A DNA stretch of 64,000 nucleotides from Streptacidiphilus jeojiense (GTDB lineage: Bacteria; Actinomycetota; Actinomycetes; Streptomycetales; Streptomycetaceae), in the NCBI RefSeq assembly GCF_000719095.1, contig NZ_JOEH01000029.1:1-64000 (forward strand), given 5' to 3'. Below, in pieces: positions 1 to 8,695 of this stretch. Under the pieces are notes generated by a model that was given only the letters and a program-made list of their open reading frames with translations, made no database searches and was not told the DNA's origin. Numbering within the stretch: position 1 is the first letter of the stretch; each line of letters starts with the position of its first letter. A program made the position numbers and the translations under genes.

Positions 1-145
1 ACTCATCCACGCCCTCCAGGACATCCACGCCGCCACCCAACCCCACCAAGAGGCCTACACCGCCTACCAACAGGCCTACAGCCCCTGGGACGACGGCAAG
101 GCCACCACCCGCGTCATCGACGCCCTCCTGGAAGACCAGGGCTAG
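1..145 (+). CDS. CDP-glycerol glycerophosphotransferase-like protein, C-terminal fragment
   Basis: Only the last 47 codons are in the window; they read in frame from base 2 to the TAG at 143-145. The tail carries an SPWDDGKATTRVIDALL motif preceded by a Tyr/Gln-rich helix. This resembles the C-terminus of actinobacterial CDP-glycerol:poly(glycerophosphate) glycerophosphotransferases (TagF/TagB type), membrane-associated enzymes that extend teichoic-acid chains. Codon use matches a real gene (GC-rich third positions). The assignment comes from this tail motif alone, so another GT-B transferase with a similar tail cannot be excluded. Confidence 0.5.
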   Translation, partial: LIHALQDIHAATQPHQEAYTAYQQAYSPWDDGKATTRVIDALLEDQG

Positions 146-214
146 GACAAGGGCTGATACCTGGATCCGCCTCCGGGGTGGGACGCTGGTGTCCTGCTCC
201 GGAGGGGAGGCGGC

Positions 215-589
215 ATGGATGTCGTCGTCATGGCGGTCTTGGCGCTGTCGCTGTCGCAGTGGCCGGTGTTCTCGCTGCTGCACCGGCGCCGGCTGCGGGC
301 CTACCGGACGCTGGTGGAGCAGGCCCTGGCCGTGTCCGCGCAGGAGCGCCGGGTCTCGGCCGAGGAGCGGGAGCTGTTCCAGCAGACGATCAGCCGGCTG
401 GAGGCCGTCCATGCGGACGGCCTCGCCGCCATCGAGGCGAAGTGGCTCGGGCACGCCCAGGCGATCGACGACGGCTACCGCGAGAGCGTGCAGCGGCTGC
501 GGGTCACCCAGGCCGCCGCGCTGCTGAAGCTGCAACAGCGACTGCCCGCACCGCCGACGCTGCGGCTGCACGGCGAGCAGCGGCCCTGA
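215..589 (+). CDS. small membrane-anchored coiled-coil protein of unknown function
   Basis: A 124-aa protein. A purine-rich ribosome-binding site (GGAGGGGAGG, 201-210) lies just upstream of the ATG. Residues 1-20 form a hydrophobic helix likely to act as an N-terminal anchor. Residues 25-105 are rich in Glu, Arg, Gln and Ala with heptad-like spacing, which suggests a helical or coiled-coil cytoplasmic segment. There is no catalytic motif and I do not recognise a family. It sits downstream of the teichoic-acid transferase tail and converges on the F420 oxidoreductase gene. Confidence 0.6.
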   Translation: MDVVVMAVLALSLSQWPVFSLLHRRRLRAYRTLVEQALAVSAQERRVSAEERELFQQTISRLEAVHADGLAAIEAKWLGHAQAIDDGYRESVQRLRVTQAAALLKLQQRLPAPPTLRLHGEQRP

Positions 590-608
590 GCCGACAGCCG
601 CTGCGCTG

Positions 609-1457
609 TCAGCCCCAGAGTGCCTGGGCCAGGTCCCGGAATCCGGGGTCGGGCGACTCCCCCTCCCTGGTCAGCAGTTGCACGGCGACCTCGTCGGCGC
701 CCGCGTCCAGGTGCGCACGCAGTCCCTGGGCCACCTGCTCGGGGGTGCCGTGCACGGCCAGTGCGTCGATCAGCGCGTCGCTGCCTCCGTCGGCCAGGTC
801 GGCGTCGCTCCAGCCGAGGCGGCGCAGGCTCGCGGTGTAGTTGACGAGGTGTAGGTAGGGGGACTCGACCCGGGGGCGGCCGATCGCCCGGGCCCGCTCC
901 GGGTCCGAATCCAGCACCACCTTCTGCTCGGGGGCGAGCAGTGCGTCCTTGCCCATGATCTCCCGTGCCTGCCGGGTGTGCCCCGGGGTGACCAGGTAGG
1001 GGTGCGCGCCCCCGGCCCGGTCCGCGGCCAGCTTCAGCACCCGCGGGCCGAGCGCGGCCAGCACCCGTCGGTCCTGCGGGACCCCCTCGGCGTCCAGCAC
1101 GTCCAGGTAGGCGACCAGCGCCTCGTAGGGCTGGGTGTAGCGGTCGGTGTGCTCGCGGTGGCCGGCGCCGATTCCGAGCAGGAACCGTCCGGGGTGGCGC
1201 TCCTCCAGCCGCCGGAAGGAGGCGGCGACCTTGTGGGCGTCGTCCTGCCAGATGTTGACGATTCCGGTGGCCAGGCCGATGGTTGTGGTCGCGTCCAGGA
1301 GCCGTTCGGCCGAGTCGAGGCTGCCGTCGGGCGATCCGCCGATCCAGATGCGCCCGTAACCCAGGCGTTCCAGCTCGACTGCCCGCTCCGGCGTCAGCCC
1401 GTTGGCGTGCCGCCACACGCCGACCGTGCCCCGTGCCACGCCTGCCGCTGTGCTCAT
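609..1457 (-). CDS. LLM-class F420-dependent oxidoreductase (TIGR03620-like)
   Basis: A 282-aa TIM-barrel protein of the luciferase-like monooxygenase superfamily. These use reduced cofactor F420 (or FMN) for hydride transfer to diverse substrates. Features include the early YGRIWIGGSPDG strand, the LGIGAGHRE segment near residue 110, and a C-terminal helix ending DPGFRDLAQALWG. The ATG at 1457 follows GGAGCGGGAC; longer in-frame starts run into the sigma-factor gene and lack a good RBS. It is third in a same-strand series (DinB-like protein, sigma factor, this gene) with gaps of 66 and 89 bp, so co-transcription is plausible. The substrate cannot be predicted. Confidence 0.85.
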   Translation of the reverse strand: MSTAAGVARGTVGVWRHANGLTPERAVELERLGYGRIWIGGSPDGSLDSAERLLDATTTIGLATGIVNIWQDDAHKVAASFRRLEERHPGRFLLGIGAGHREHTDRYTQPYEALVAYLDVLDAEGVPQDRRVLAALGPRVLKLAADRAGGAHPYLVTPGHTRQAREIMGKDALLAPEQKVVLDSDPERARAIGRPRVESPYLHLVNYTASLRRLGWSDADLADGGSDALIDALAVHGTPEQVAQGLRAHLDAGADEVAVQLLTREGESPDPGFRDLAQALWG

Positions 1458-1546
1458 GTCCCGCTCCTGTCGCCTGTTCCGATCCGGTGTCCGGCTTCTG
1501 GCGACAACCGCTGCCCGCACGGTCCCTGTTCCCGCGGATCGACTGT

Positions 1547-2533
<987 letters not shown>

Positions 2534-2599
2534 TGCGGCTCCCTTCTCAGCAGCATCCGATGGATCATCAGCGTCCCACGGTCGAACCGCGATCCGGCC

Positions 2600-3163
2600 T
2601 CACACCGTGCGGCCCAGGAACGCCGCCAGCCGGTCGGCCGGGGCGGCATCGGCGGGAGCGGTCCGCTCGGGTCCGAACGGGGCTGCGCCGTCCGGTCCAC
2701 GATAAGCCTCGGTGATCGTCTTCTGGGTCGTGGCGAGCAGTTCCTCCGCGAGTCCCGGATCCAGGTCGGTGGGCAGCCCGATCGCCCGGGCCAGGTCCCA
2801 TCCGTGCGTGAACTGGTCCGCCTCGGCCATGCCCAGCACCTCGGCGCCGGAGAACTCGCCGAACGCAAGACGTACCGTCAGGTCGAGGATTCCGTCGGTC
2901 CCGAAGGCGGCGAGTGCGGCCCGGGCGCAGTCGTCGTAGCTCGCCAGGAAGTCGCCGGCGGCGAAGTCCACGTCGGCGCTCTCGACCCCGAGGCCGATGG
3001 ACGCCGTCGCCCAGTGGGCCGAGCCGATGACATGGTTGATCACGGCCCTCACGTCCCATGAACTGCACGGCGTCGGGTCGCCCAGCTGATCGGGGCGGAT
3101 CTGGGCCAGAACGGATCGGGTACTGGCAAAGGCCCGGTCGAGTCGGTGGGTGTCAGGGTTCAT
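2600..3163 (-). CDS. TIGR03086 family DinB-like metal-binding protein
   Basis: A 187-aa protein of the DinB/mycothiol-dependent maleylpyruvate isomerase-like fold. It has the TIGR03086 signatures TPCSSWDVRAVINHVIGS near residues 30-50 and DQFTHGWDLARAIG near 125-140; the two conserved His residues probably bind a metal. The ATG at 3163 has GGAGG 8 nt upstream. It leads a same-strand set ending in a SigG-like sigma factor and an F420 enzyme. Family members are often linked to thiol or F420 chemistry, but the reaction here is unknown. Confidence 0.85.
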   Translation of the reverse strand: MNPDTHRLDRAFASTRSVLAQIRPDQLGDPTPCSSWDVRAVINHVIGSAHWATASIGLGVESADVDFAAGDFLASYDDCARAALAAFGTDGILDLTVRLAFGEFSGAEVLGMAEADQFTHGWDLARAIGLPTDLDPGLAEELLATTQKTITEAYRGPDGAAPFGPERTAPADAAPADRLAAFLGRTV

Positions 3164-3284
3164 GGGGTCGCCTCCGTCGGTTGTGGCTGGTGGGTTCCGT
3201 CCACATCTATGGAGACTCGCCGCGACCGGCAAAGGAATCGGGTTCCGGTGACGACGTCTGCTGCCGGCCGGAACGCGGACCGGA

Positions 3285-3315
3285 GGGGCCTCCGCCTGCC
3301 CCGGGCGGAGGCCCC
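3285..3315 (-). terminator. Rho-independent-type hairpin downstream of the 3321-3731 gene
   Basis: There are perfect 12-bp arms, 3285-3296 and 3304-3315 (GGGGCCTCCGCC), with a 7-nt loop, starting 5 nt after the stop codon of the minus-strand unknown gene. There is no strong U-tract, as is common for actinomycete terminators. It also separates that gene from the DinB-like/sigma unit further along the same strand. Confidence 0.6.
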
Positions 3316-3320
3316 TGCTC

Positions 3321-3731
3321 TCAGGCCGGGACCGCGACCAGGAAGTACTCGCGGCCCCCGGTGTCCCGTACCCGCAGCGGTGTGCCCGGGAGGGAGCTGA
3401 AGACCGCCGCGGCGACCTGGTCCGGGTCGTCCTGGGAGCTGAGCGCCGGGCGCAGCGCGGCCCGGACCGCCGCCCTGGTCTCCGCGGACAGCGGGCGGGA
3501 CCGCTTGGTGTCCCGGACCAGCTGGGCGAGTCCGGCCATCTGGATGTCCGACAGGTCCGCGGTCAGGCCCAGGGCGACGGCCCTGGCGGCTATGGTTGCC
3601 GTCAGCGCGGACCGGTTGAACGCGTGGCACACCTCGCTGGGGGTGTTGGGCGGCAGGAAGTGACGGGCGGTGCCGATGTCGGTCTTCAACGTGGCCTCCG
3701 TGATGGCTGAAGCGGCTTCTTCGCTCTCCAT
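3321..3731 (-). CDS. hypothetical protein
   Basis: A 136-aa soluble protein if translation begins at ATG 3731. In-frame GTG 3746 and TTG 3752 would add 5 or 7 residues, and none of the three has a convincing ribosome-binding site. The sequence is Ala/Leu-rich and helical, without signal peptide, membrane segment or recognisable catalytic motif. A conserved-looking central stretch, NRSALTATIAARAVALGL, and a C-terminal RVRDTGGREYFLVAV strand pair suggest a small folded domain. I do not recognise the family. A clear terminator follows it. Confidence 0.6.
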   Translation of the reverse strand: MESEEAASAITEATLKTDIGTARHFLPPNTPSEVCHAFNRSALTATIAARAVALGLTADLSDIQMAGLAQLVRDTKRSRPLSAETRAAVRAALRPALSSQDDPDQVAAAVFSSLPGTPLRVRDTGGREYFLVAVPA

Positions 3732-3835
3732 TGTCGCGCGAGGCACTGACAATCCGGCCTGGTCACAGCCCGGGTGACGGCCCGTCGGCGGCCCCCGGAC
3801 GGGGGTCGGGAAGCCCCGCCCGGGAACGGGTCCTC

Positions 3836-3841
3836 TAGGGT
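3836..3841 (+). promoter_or_regulatory. candidate leaderless -10 element for the SDR gene
   Basis: TAGGGT lies six bases before the ATG at 3848. A TANNNT box ending 6-7 bp from the start codon is the usual layout for leaderless actinobacterial transcripts, and no Shine-Dalgarno sequence is present. No good -35 is visible. This is inference from spacing only. Confidence 0.4.
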
Positions 3842-3847
3842 GCAGGC

Positions 3848-4627
3848 ATGATCACGCAGAACTATCTCTCCCGGCTGTTCTCGCTGGAGGGCAGCACCGC
3901 GCTGGTGACCGGTGGCAGTTCCGGCATCGGCCGGGCCGTGGCCGGTGCGCTGGCGCGGGCCGGCGCGTCCGTGGTGGTCGTCGCGCGCGGGGAGGCCGCG
4001 CTGGCGGCCACCGTCGAGGAACTGGTGGCGGACGGCTGCCGTGCCGCCTGGGTCAGTGCCGACCTGGGCACCCGCGAGGGCGTCCGGTCGGCGGCCGAGG
4101 AGGCGGTCCGGGCGTTCGGGGAGCCCGACATCCTGGTCAACTGCGCCGGGGTCAACCTGCGGCCGCCGATGGACGAGCTCGGCGAGGACGTGTGGGCCAC
4201 CACGATGGCGGTGAACCTGGAGGCGCCGTTCCTGCTGGGTCAGCGGTTCGGGCCCGGGATGGCCCGGCGCGGCTTCGGCCGGATCATCCACGTCACCTCG
4301 CAGCAGGCCCATCGGGCCTTCGTGCAGAGCGGCGCCTACGGCGTCTCCAAGGGCGGCCTGGAGTCGCTGGCCCGCTCCCAGGCCGAGGCCTGGTCGCCGT
4401 CCGGGGTCACCTGCAACACCCTGGTGCCGGGGTTCGTGATGACCCCGCTGAACGCACGGCTGGCCGACGACCCGGAGAAGGTCGCGGCCCTGGCCGCCCG
4501 CACCATGACCGGGCGCAACGGTCTGGCCGAGGACTTCGAGGGCGCGGCGGTGTTCCTGGCGAGCCGCGCCTCGGCCTATGTCACCGGCCAGTCGGTCTTC
4601 GTGGACGGCGGGCTGTCGGTGCACTGA
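3848..4627 (+). CDS. SDR-family NAD(P)-dependent oxidoreductase (gluconate 5-dehydrogenase-like)
   Basis: A 259-aa classical short-chain dehydrogenase of near-canonical length. The Rossmann nucleotide motif TGGSSGIG is at residues 21-28, NCAG near 98-101, and the catalytic pair Tyr164/Lys168 sits in SGAYGVSKGG. The C-terminal YVTGQSVFVDGG is the family cofactor/tetramer signature. The overall pattern resembles gluconate 5-dehydrogenase or 3-oxoacyl-ACP reductase-like sugar and alcohol dehydrogenases; the substrate is undetermined. It is probably leaderless and stands alone, converging on the DUF4389 gene with only 10 bp between stops. Confidence 0.9.
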   Translation: MITQNYLSRLFSLEGSTALVTGGSSGIGRAVAGALARAGASVVVVARGEAALAATVEELVADGCRAAWVSADLGTREGVRSAAEEAVRAFGEPDILVNCAGVNLRPPMDELGEDVWATTMAVNLEAPFLLGQRFGPGMARRGFGRIIHVTSQQAHRAFVQSGAYGVSKGGLESLARSQAEAWSPSGVTCNTLVPGFVMTPLNARLADDPEKVAALAARTMTGRNGLAEDFEGAAVFLASRASAYVTGQSVFVDGGLSVH

Positions 4628-4637
4628 ACCAGTGGCG

Positions 4638-5417
4638 CTACCGCGCCGACGCGTTCACCGTGCCGGAGTCGCTTCCGCCGCTGGTCCCGGTCCCGGAGAA
4701 GGCCCCGGAGACCAGTCCGAGCACCAGGAACACCGCCACCAGCAGCTTGGCGCCGCCGGACAGCAGCAGCGGCCGGGTGGCCGAGCGGGACTGCGGCATC
4801 AGCCGGGAGTCGTCCCCGAACAGGCCCTTGGGGTAGGCGGCGGTGAGCATGGTGACATAGGCGCTGAAACGCATGGCGTAGCGCGCGGTGGCCGCGGTGG
4901 CGCCGAAGACCGGCTCCGGCATCCGGCCCAGGACCAGGGTCACCAGCCAGATCAGGATGCTGACGGCGTAGAAGCCGGAGGTGACCAGGCCGCTCACCAC
5001 GGCGCCGGGGATGAGCAGCACGATCCGGAACAGCACCGCCAGCCGGTTCAGCTCGCCCGGATGCAGTTCGACCTGGACCGGGTGCTCCGGGGCGGTGAAG
5101 GCGAACGGCGGATAGCGGTCCACCAGCAGCATGCCGTACGCGTACACCCGGGTCTGGTAGACCAGGAAGCCGGACAGGAACGCGGCGATCGGCTGGGGCA
5201 GCCGGCCCAGCAGCAGGGCCGCGAACCAGCCGACCACCATCGCGACGAAGCCGGCGATGCCGAGGAGGAACAGCACCACGTACTGCGGGACCAGCAGCAG
5301 CAACCGCAGCAGCACGGTCCAGCGGCGCTGCCGGCCCGGGCCGGGGAGATCCAGCTCCGGCAGGACCTCGCCGGACACCCCGGGGACCGGGGGTCCCGCC
5401 CAGCCGTAGTCAGCCAT
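4638..5417 (-). CDS. DUF4389 domain-containing membrane protein
   Basis: A 259-aa integral membrane protein. A soluble acidic/proline N-terminus (1-30) is followed by hydrophobic helices at about 35-70, 75-100, 130-165 and 225-245. The motif RVYAYGMLLVDRYPPF is typical of DUF4389. The ATG at 5417 follows an AAGGAGCGGGCC-type site (GGAG). It lies 99 bp downstream of the ergothioneine operon, beyond a hairpin at 5469-5497, so it is probably a separate transcription unit. DUF4389 has no assigned function. Confidence 0.85.
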   Translation of the reverse strand: MADYGWAGPPVPGVSGEVLPELDLPGPGRQRRWTVLLRLLLLVPQYVVLFLLGIAGFVAMVVGWFAALLLGRLPQPIAAFLSGFLVYQTRVYAYGMLLVDRYPPFAFTAPEHPVQVELHPGELNRLAVLFRIVLLIPGAVVSGLVTSGFYAVSILIWLVTLVLGRMPEPVFGATAATARYAMRFSAYVTMLTAAYPKGLFGDDSRLMPQSRSATRPLLLSGGAKLLVAVFLVLGLVSGAFSGTGTSGGSDSGTVNASAR

Positions 5418-5468
5418 GGCCCGCTCCTTGGTCCTCGCCGGGAATCCGTCACACCAGCGTCCCCCGGT

Positions 5469-5497
5469 CGGGCCCCGCGCACCCGCGGCGGGGCCCG
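5469..5497 (-). terminator. hairpin terminator of the ergothioneine operon
   Basis: Ten-bp perfect arms (CGGGCCCCGC at 5469-5478 and its complement at 5488-5497) enclose a 9-nt loop 20 bp beyond the egtD stop codon, on the side to which the operon is transcribed. It is GC-rich without a U-run. Confidence 0.5.
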
Positions 5498-5516
5498 TTC
5501 GGCCCACAAGCACCGC

Positions 5517-6494
5517 TCATCTGCTGGGAACGGCCAGCAGCAGGGCGAAGCGCGCGGCCCGGTCGGTCCACCAGCGGCGGACCGTGAAGCCCGCGGCGGC
5601 CAGTTCCGCGGTGAGGGTCTCCCGGCGGAACTTGGTCGAGATCTCGGTGCGCAGGCTCTCCCCCGCGGCGAAGGTCACCGACAGGTCCACCGCCGGGATC
5701 TTGACGCGCTGTTCGCTGCGGGAGACCAGGTGCATCTCGATCCGCTCCGCGTCGGCGTTCCACACCGCGCGGTGCTCGAAGGCGTCCGGGTCGAAGTCGG
5801 CGTCCAGTTCCCGGTTGAGCACCTGCAGCACGTTCTTGTCGAACGCCTCGGTGACGCCCTGGCTGTCGTCGTAGGCCGCCACCAGCACCGCCGGGTCCTT
5901 CACCAGGTCCGCTCCGAGCAGCAGCACGTCGTCGGCGCTGAGGGCGCGGCGCAGCAGTGCGTAGAAGTCGGTGCGCTGGGCCGGGTCGAGGTTGCCGATG
6001 GTGCTGCCGAGGAAGGCGAGCAGCCGCGGTCCGGGTTCGTCGTGCAGTGCCAGGTCGTGTTCGAAGTCGGTGACGGCCGCGGTGACCCGCAGCGCCGGGT
6101 AGTCCCGGCACAGCGCCTCGCCCGCCTCCAGCAGGGCGGAGGCGCTGACGTCCAGCGGGGTGTAGCGCTGCAGGGTGCCCTGCGCGGTCAGCGCGTCCAG
6201 CAGCAGCCGGGTCTTGCGCGAGGAGCCCGAGCCCAGTTCGACCAGCGAGCCGGCCCGGGTGGTGGCGGCGATCTCGGGGGCCCGCTGGGCCAGGATCTCC
6301 TGCTCGGCCCGGGTGGGGTAGTACTCGGGCAGCTCGGTTATCTGCTCGAAGAGCTTGCTGCCGGGCTCGTCGTAGAACCACTTCGGCGGAAGCGTCTTCG
6401 GCTGTGCGGACAGGCCCTGCCGCGCGTCGGCGCGCAGGGTGCTGGCGAAGTAGTCCGAGGGCAGTCGCTGTTCGATGCTGAAGCGGTCGTTCAC
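5517..6494 (-). CDS. egtD: EgtD module from internal GTG: L-histidine N-alpha-methyltransferase
   Basis: If translated separately this gives a 325-aa EgtD, the normal family length, beginning VNDRFSIEQRLPSDYF as typical actinobacterial EgtD starts do. The GTG at 6494 is preceded by AAGGA about 8 nt upstream inside the egtC reading frame. EgtD methylates the alpha-amino group of histidine three times with SAM to give hercynine, the first committed step of ergothioneine synthesis. The WFYDEPGSKLFEQITELPEYYPTR segment forms the histidine pocket region. Whether the cell makes this form, the fused form or both cannot be decided from sequence. Confidence 0.6.
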   Translation of the reverse strand: MNDRFSIEQRLPSDYFASTLRADARQGLSAQPKTLPPKWFYDEPGSKLFEQITELPEYYPTRAEQEILAQRAPEIAATTRAGSLVELGSGSSRKTRLLLDALTAQGTLQRYTPLDVSASALLEAGEALCRDYPALRVTAAVTDFEHDLALHDEPGPRLLAFLGSTIGNLDPAQRTDFYALLRRALSADDVLLLGADLVKDPAVLVAAYDDSQGVTEAFDKNVLQVLNRELDADFDPDAFEHRAVWNADAERIEMHLVSRSEQRVKIPAVDLSVTFAAGESLRTEISTKFRRETLTAELAAAGFTVRRWWTDRAARFALLLAVPSR

Positions 6495-7301
6495 GGGCTT
6501 GTCCTTGCTGTGAGGGTGGCGCTGTGCAAAGTGGCGCCGCACGGGGCGCAGCGGATAGCTGCGCACCGCGTCCGGGGAGGCCAGGAGGAGGGTGTGGTCG
6601 GGGACTTCCTTCCATCCGGAGTGGTCGTCGTGGGGTTCGGAGGCGACCAGGACGTGGTCGTCGGCCCGCCGGTACCAGAGCGTGTCGCCCCAGCGGGTGG
6701 CCGCGACGGTGCGGCCGTCGGTGAGCAGCAGGTTCAGCCGGGCCGACGGGCGGGCCTGGGCGACCCGGCGGACCAGGCCGGCCAGGGTCAGCCCCGGGGG
6801 CTCGCCCTGGCGCAGCCGTCGCGCCGCCATCGCCCACAGCAGCGCCGAGTCGCTGCGGGCCTCCAGGGACAGCAGGTCGGCGCTGTCCAGGCCGGTGCCG
6901 GCGGTGGGCAGCCTGGTCCAGTCGGGGACCGCGCCGTTGTGGCTGAACAGCCAGCGGCCCTCACGGAAGGGGGCCGCGGCGGACTCGTCCTGGGTGGTTC
7001 CGGCGGTGGCCGAGCGGACGGCGGCGAGGAAGCAGTGGCTGCGGACGGCGCGGGCCAGGTCGGGCAGGTTGGCGTCGGCCCAGATCGGCACCGCGCGCCG
7101 GTGCCGGAAGCAGTCGTCCTCCCCGGTGGCGCCCGGGTCGTCCGGGCCCGGGTACCAGCCGATGCCGTAGCCGTCGGCGTTGACGGTGCCGTGCCGTTGC
7201 AGCCGTGGCGCCCAGGACTGCCGGTACAGGCTGTGCTCGGGCTCCAGCAGTACCGTGGCCAGCGCCGTCCGGGCGCCCAGGTAGGCCAGGTGACGGCACA
7301 T
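5517..7301 (-). CDS. egtC-egtD: EgtC-EgtD continuous reading frame: hercynylcysteine-sulfoxide amidohydrolase fused to histidine trimethyltransferase
   Basis: A 594-codon frame without an internal stop encodes two ergothioneine enzymes. Residues 1 to about 255 are EgtC, a class II glutamine amidotransferase-like Ntn hydrolase. Its nucleophile Cys2 directly follows the start (MCRHLAYLG), and SHNGAVPDW is the substrate-loop signature. EgtC removes glutamate from gamma-glutamyl-hercynylcysteine sulfoxide. Residues 270-594 are EgtD, a SAM-dependent methyltransferase converting histidine to hercynine (ELGSGSSRKTRLLLDAL, LGSTIGNL motifs). The ATG at 7301 overlaps the egtB stop as TGATG. The linker is only about 15 residues and basic. 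An in-frame GTG at 6494 with AAGGA upstream could also give free EgtD. A single-base sequencing error hiding the normal egtC stop is the main alternative. Confidence 0.85.
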   Translation of the reverse strand: MCRHLAYLGARTALATVLLEPEHSLYRQSWAPRLQRHGTVNADGYGIGWYPGPDDPGATGEDDCFRHRRAVPIWADANLPDLARAVRSHCFLAAVRSATAGTTQDESAAAPFREGRWLFSHNGAVPDWTRLPTAGTGLDSADLLSLEARSDSALLWAMAARRLRQGEPPGLTLAGLVRRVAQARPSARLNLLLTDGRTVAATRWGDTLWYRRADDHVLVASEPHDDHSGWKEVPDHTLLLASPDAVRSYPLRPVRRHFAQRHPHSKDKPVNDRFSIEQRLPSDYFASTLRADARQGLSAQPKTLPPKWFYDEPGSKLFEQITELPEYYPTRAEQEILAQRAPEIAATTRAGSLVELGSGSSRKTRLLLDALTAQGTLQRYTPLDVSASALLEAGEALCRDYPALRVTAAVTDFEHDLALHDEPGPRLLAFLGSTIGNLDPAQRTDFYALLRRALSADDVLLLGADLVKDPAVLVAAYDDSQGVTEAFDKNVLQVLNRELDADFDPDAFEHRAVWNADAERIEMHLVSRSEQRVKIPAVDLSVTFAAGESLRTEISTKFRRETLTAELAAAGFTVRRWWTDRAARFALLLAVPSR

Positions 7302-8695
7302 CAGCCCAGCTCCACGGCGTCGGTGGGCGGGGCGTCGGCGTCACGGGCGGTGCGGAAGCCGGAGAAGATCTGCCGCCGGATCGGGTAGTCCCAGTTGCGG
7401 AAGGTGCCCCGGCAGGCCACCGGGTCCACCGCGAACGAGCCGCCGCGCAGCACCTTGTAGTCCGGGCCGAAGAAGACCTCGGAGTACTCCTTGTAGGGGA
7501 AGGCGGTGAAGCCGGGGTAGGGCTCGAAGTCGCTGGCGGTCCACTCCCAGACGTCCCCGATCAGCTGCCGGGCGCCGCTGGGGGCGCTGCCGCGCGGGTA
7601 GCTCCCGGCGGGGGCCGGCTGCAGGTGGCGCTGGCCGAGGTTGGCGTGGTCGGCGGTGGGGTCCTGGTCGCCCCAGGGGTAGCGCCGGGAGCGGCCGGTG
7701 GCCGGGTCCAGCCGCGCCGCCTTCTCCCACTCGGCCTCGGTGGGCAGTCGGCGCCCGGCCCAGCGGGCGTAGGCGTGGGCCTCGTACCAGCAGACGTGGA
7801 CCACCGGCTCGTCCGCGGGGACTGGCTCGGTGCGGCCGAAGCGGCGGCGCAGCCAGGTGTCGCCGTCGCGCTGCCAGAACAGCGGCGCGGTCAGTCCGGC
7901 CTGTTCCCGGTGGCGCAGTCCGGCCGGGGTCCACCAGCGCGGGTCGGTGTAGCCGCCGTCGGCGATGAACTCCTGGTAGGCGGCGTTGGTGACGGGCGCG
8001 CTGTCCAGCCAGTAGCCGGGCAGGTCGACGGTGTGCGCCGGGCGCTCGTTGTCCAGGGCCCAGGGTTCGGTGCTGGTCCCCATGGTGAAGGGACCGGCCG
8101 GGATCAGGACCTCGGCGGGCAGGGCGGCCGCGTCGGCGGGGGCGGGAGGGGGTGCGGGGGCGTCCAGGACGGCGGGGCCCTGGCGCAGCTGGTGGGTGGC
8201 GAGCATGGTCTCGTCGTGCTGCTGCTCGTGCTGGGCGATCATGCCGAAGACGAAGCCGCCGGCCAGCAGCGGGGGCCCGTCCGGATCGAGGTCCGCGCCG
8301 TCGAGGACGTCCAGGGCCTGTGCGCGGACCTGGCGCAGGTACGCGCGGGCGGGCTCGGGGGCGAGCAGCGGCAGTGCGGGCCGGTCGGCCCGCGGGTGCT
8401 GGAAGGCGTCGTAGAGCGGGTCCAGGTCCGGGCGGATCGCGGGCCGGCCGCCGGCGTCGCGCACCAGCCACAGCTCCTCCTGGTTGCCGATGTGGGCCAG
8501 GTCCCAGACCAGCGGCGACATCAGCGGGGAGTGCTGGGCCTTGAGGCCGTCCTCGTCCAGGCAGTCGGTCAGGCCCAGGGTGCGGCGGCGCGCGGTCTCC
8601 AGGGCGGCCGCGATCCGGGCCCGCAGGTCGGACGCCACCTGGTCGGCCGCTCGCTGGTCGGCCACTCGCTGGTCGGAGGTGTCGTGCTGGTTCAT
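7301..8695 (-). CDS. egtB: EgtB, ergothioneine sulfoxide synthase
   Basis: A 464-aa non-haem iron enzyme joining hercynine and gamma-glutamylcysteine with O2 to give the C-S bonded sulfoxide. The N-terminal DinB-like half carries the iron ligands: HIGNQEE near residue 65 and the paired histidines in GMIAQHEQQHDETML near 150. The C-terminal half is the formylglycine-generating/sulfatase-modifying fold (FTMGTS, LPTEAEWEKAAR, NWDYPIRRQIFSGFR). ATG 8695 overlaps the egtA stop by 4 nt (ATGA), and its own stop overlaps the egtC start, so translation is coupled along the operon. Confidence 0.96.
   Translation of the reverse strand: MNQHDTSDQRVADQRAADQVASDLRARIAAALETARRRTLGLTDCLDEDGLKAQHSPLMSPLVWDLAHIGNQEELWLVRDAGGRPAIRPDLDPLYDAFQHPRADRPALPLLAPEPARAYLRQVRAQALDVLDGADLDPDGPPLLAGGFVFGMIAQHEQQHDETMLATHQLRQGPAVLDAPAPPPAPADAAALPAEVLIPAGPFTMGTSTEPWALDNERPAHTVDLPGYWLDSAPVTNAAYQEFIADGGYTDPRWWTPAGLRHREQAGLTAPLFWQRDGDTWLRRRFGRTEPVPADEPVVHVCWYEAHAYARWAGRRLPTEAEWEKAARLDPATGRSRRYPWGDQDPTADHANLGQRHLQPAPAGSYPRGSAPSGARQLIGDVWEWTASDFEPYPGFTAFPYKEYSEVFFGPDYKVLRGGSFAVDPVACRGTFRNWDYPIRRQIFSGFRTARDADAPPTDAVELG

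Noticed and set aside
4578..7388. A 936-codon plus-strand frame opposite the egt operon and DUF4389 gene
   Set aside because: It has no RBS or protein motifs and its composition is that of an antisense shadow in a 72% GC genome.
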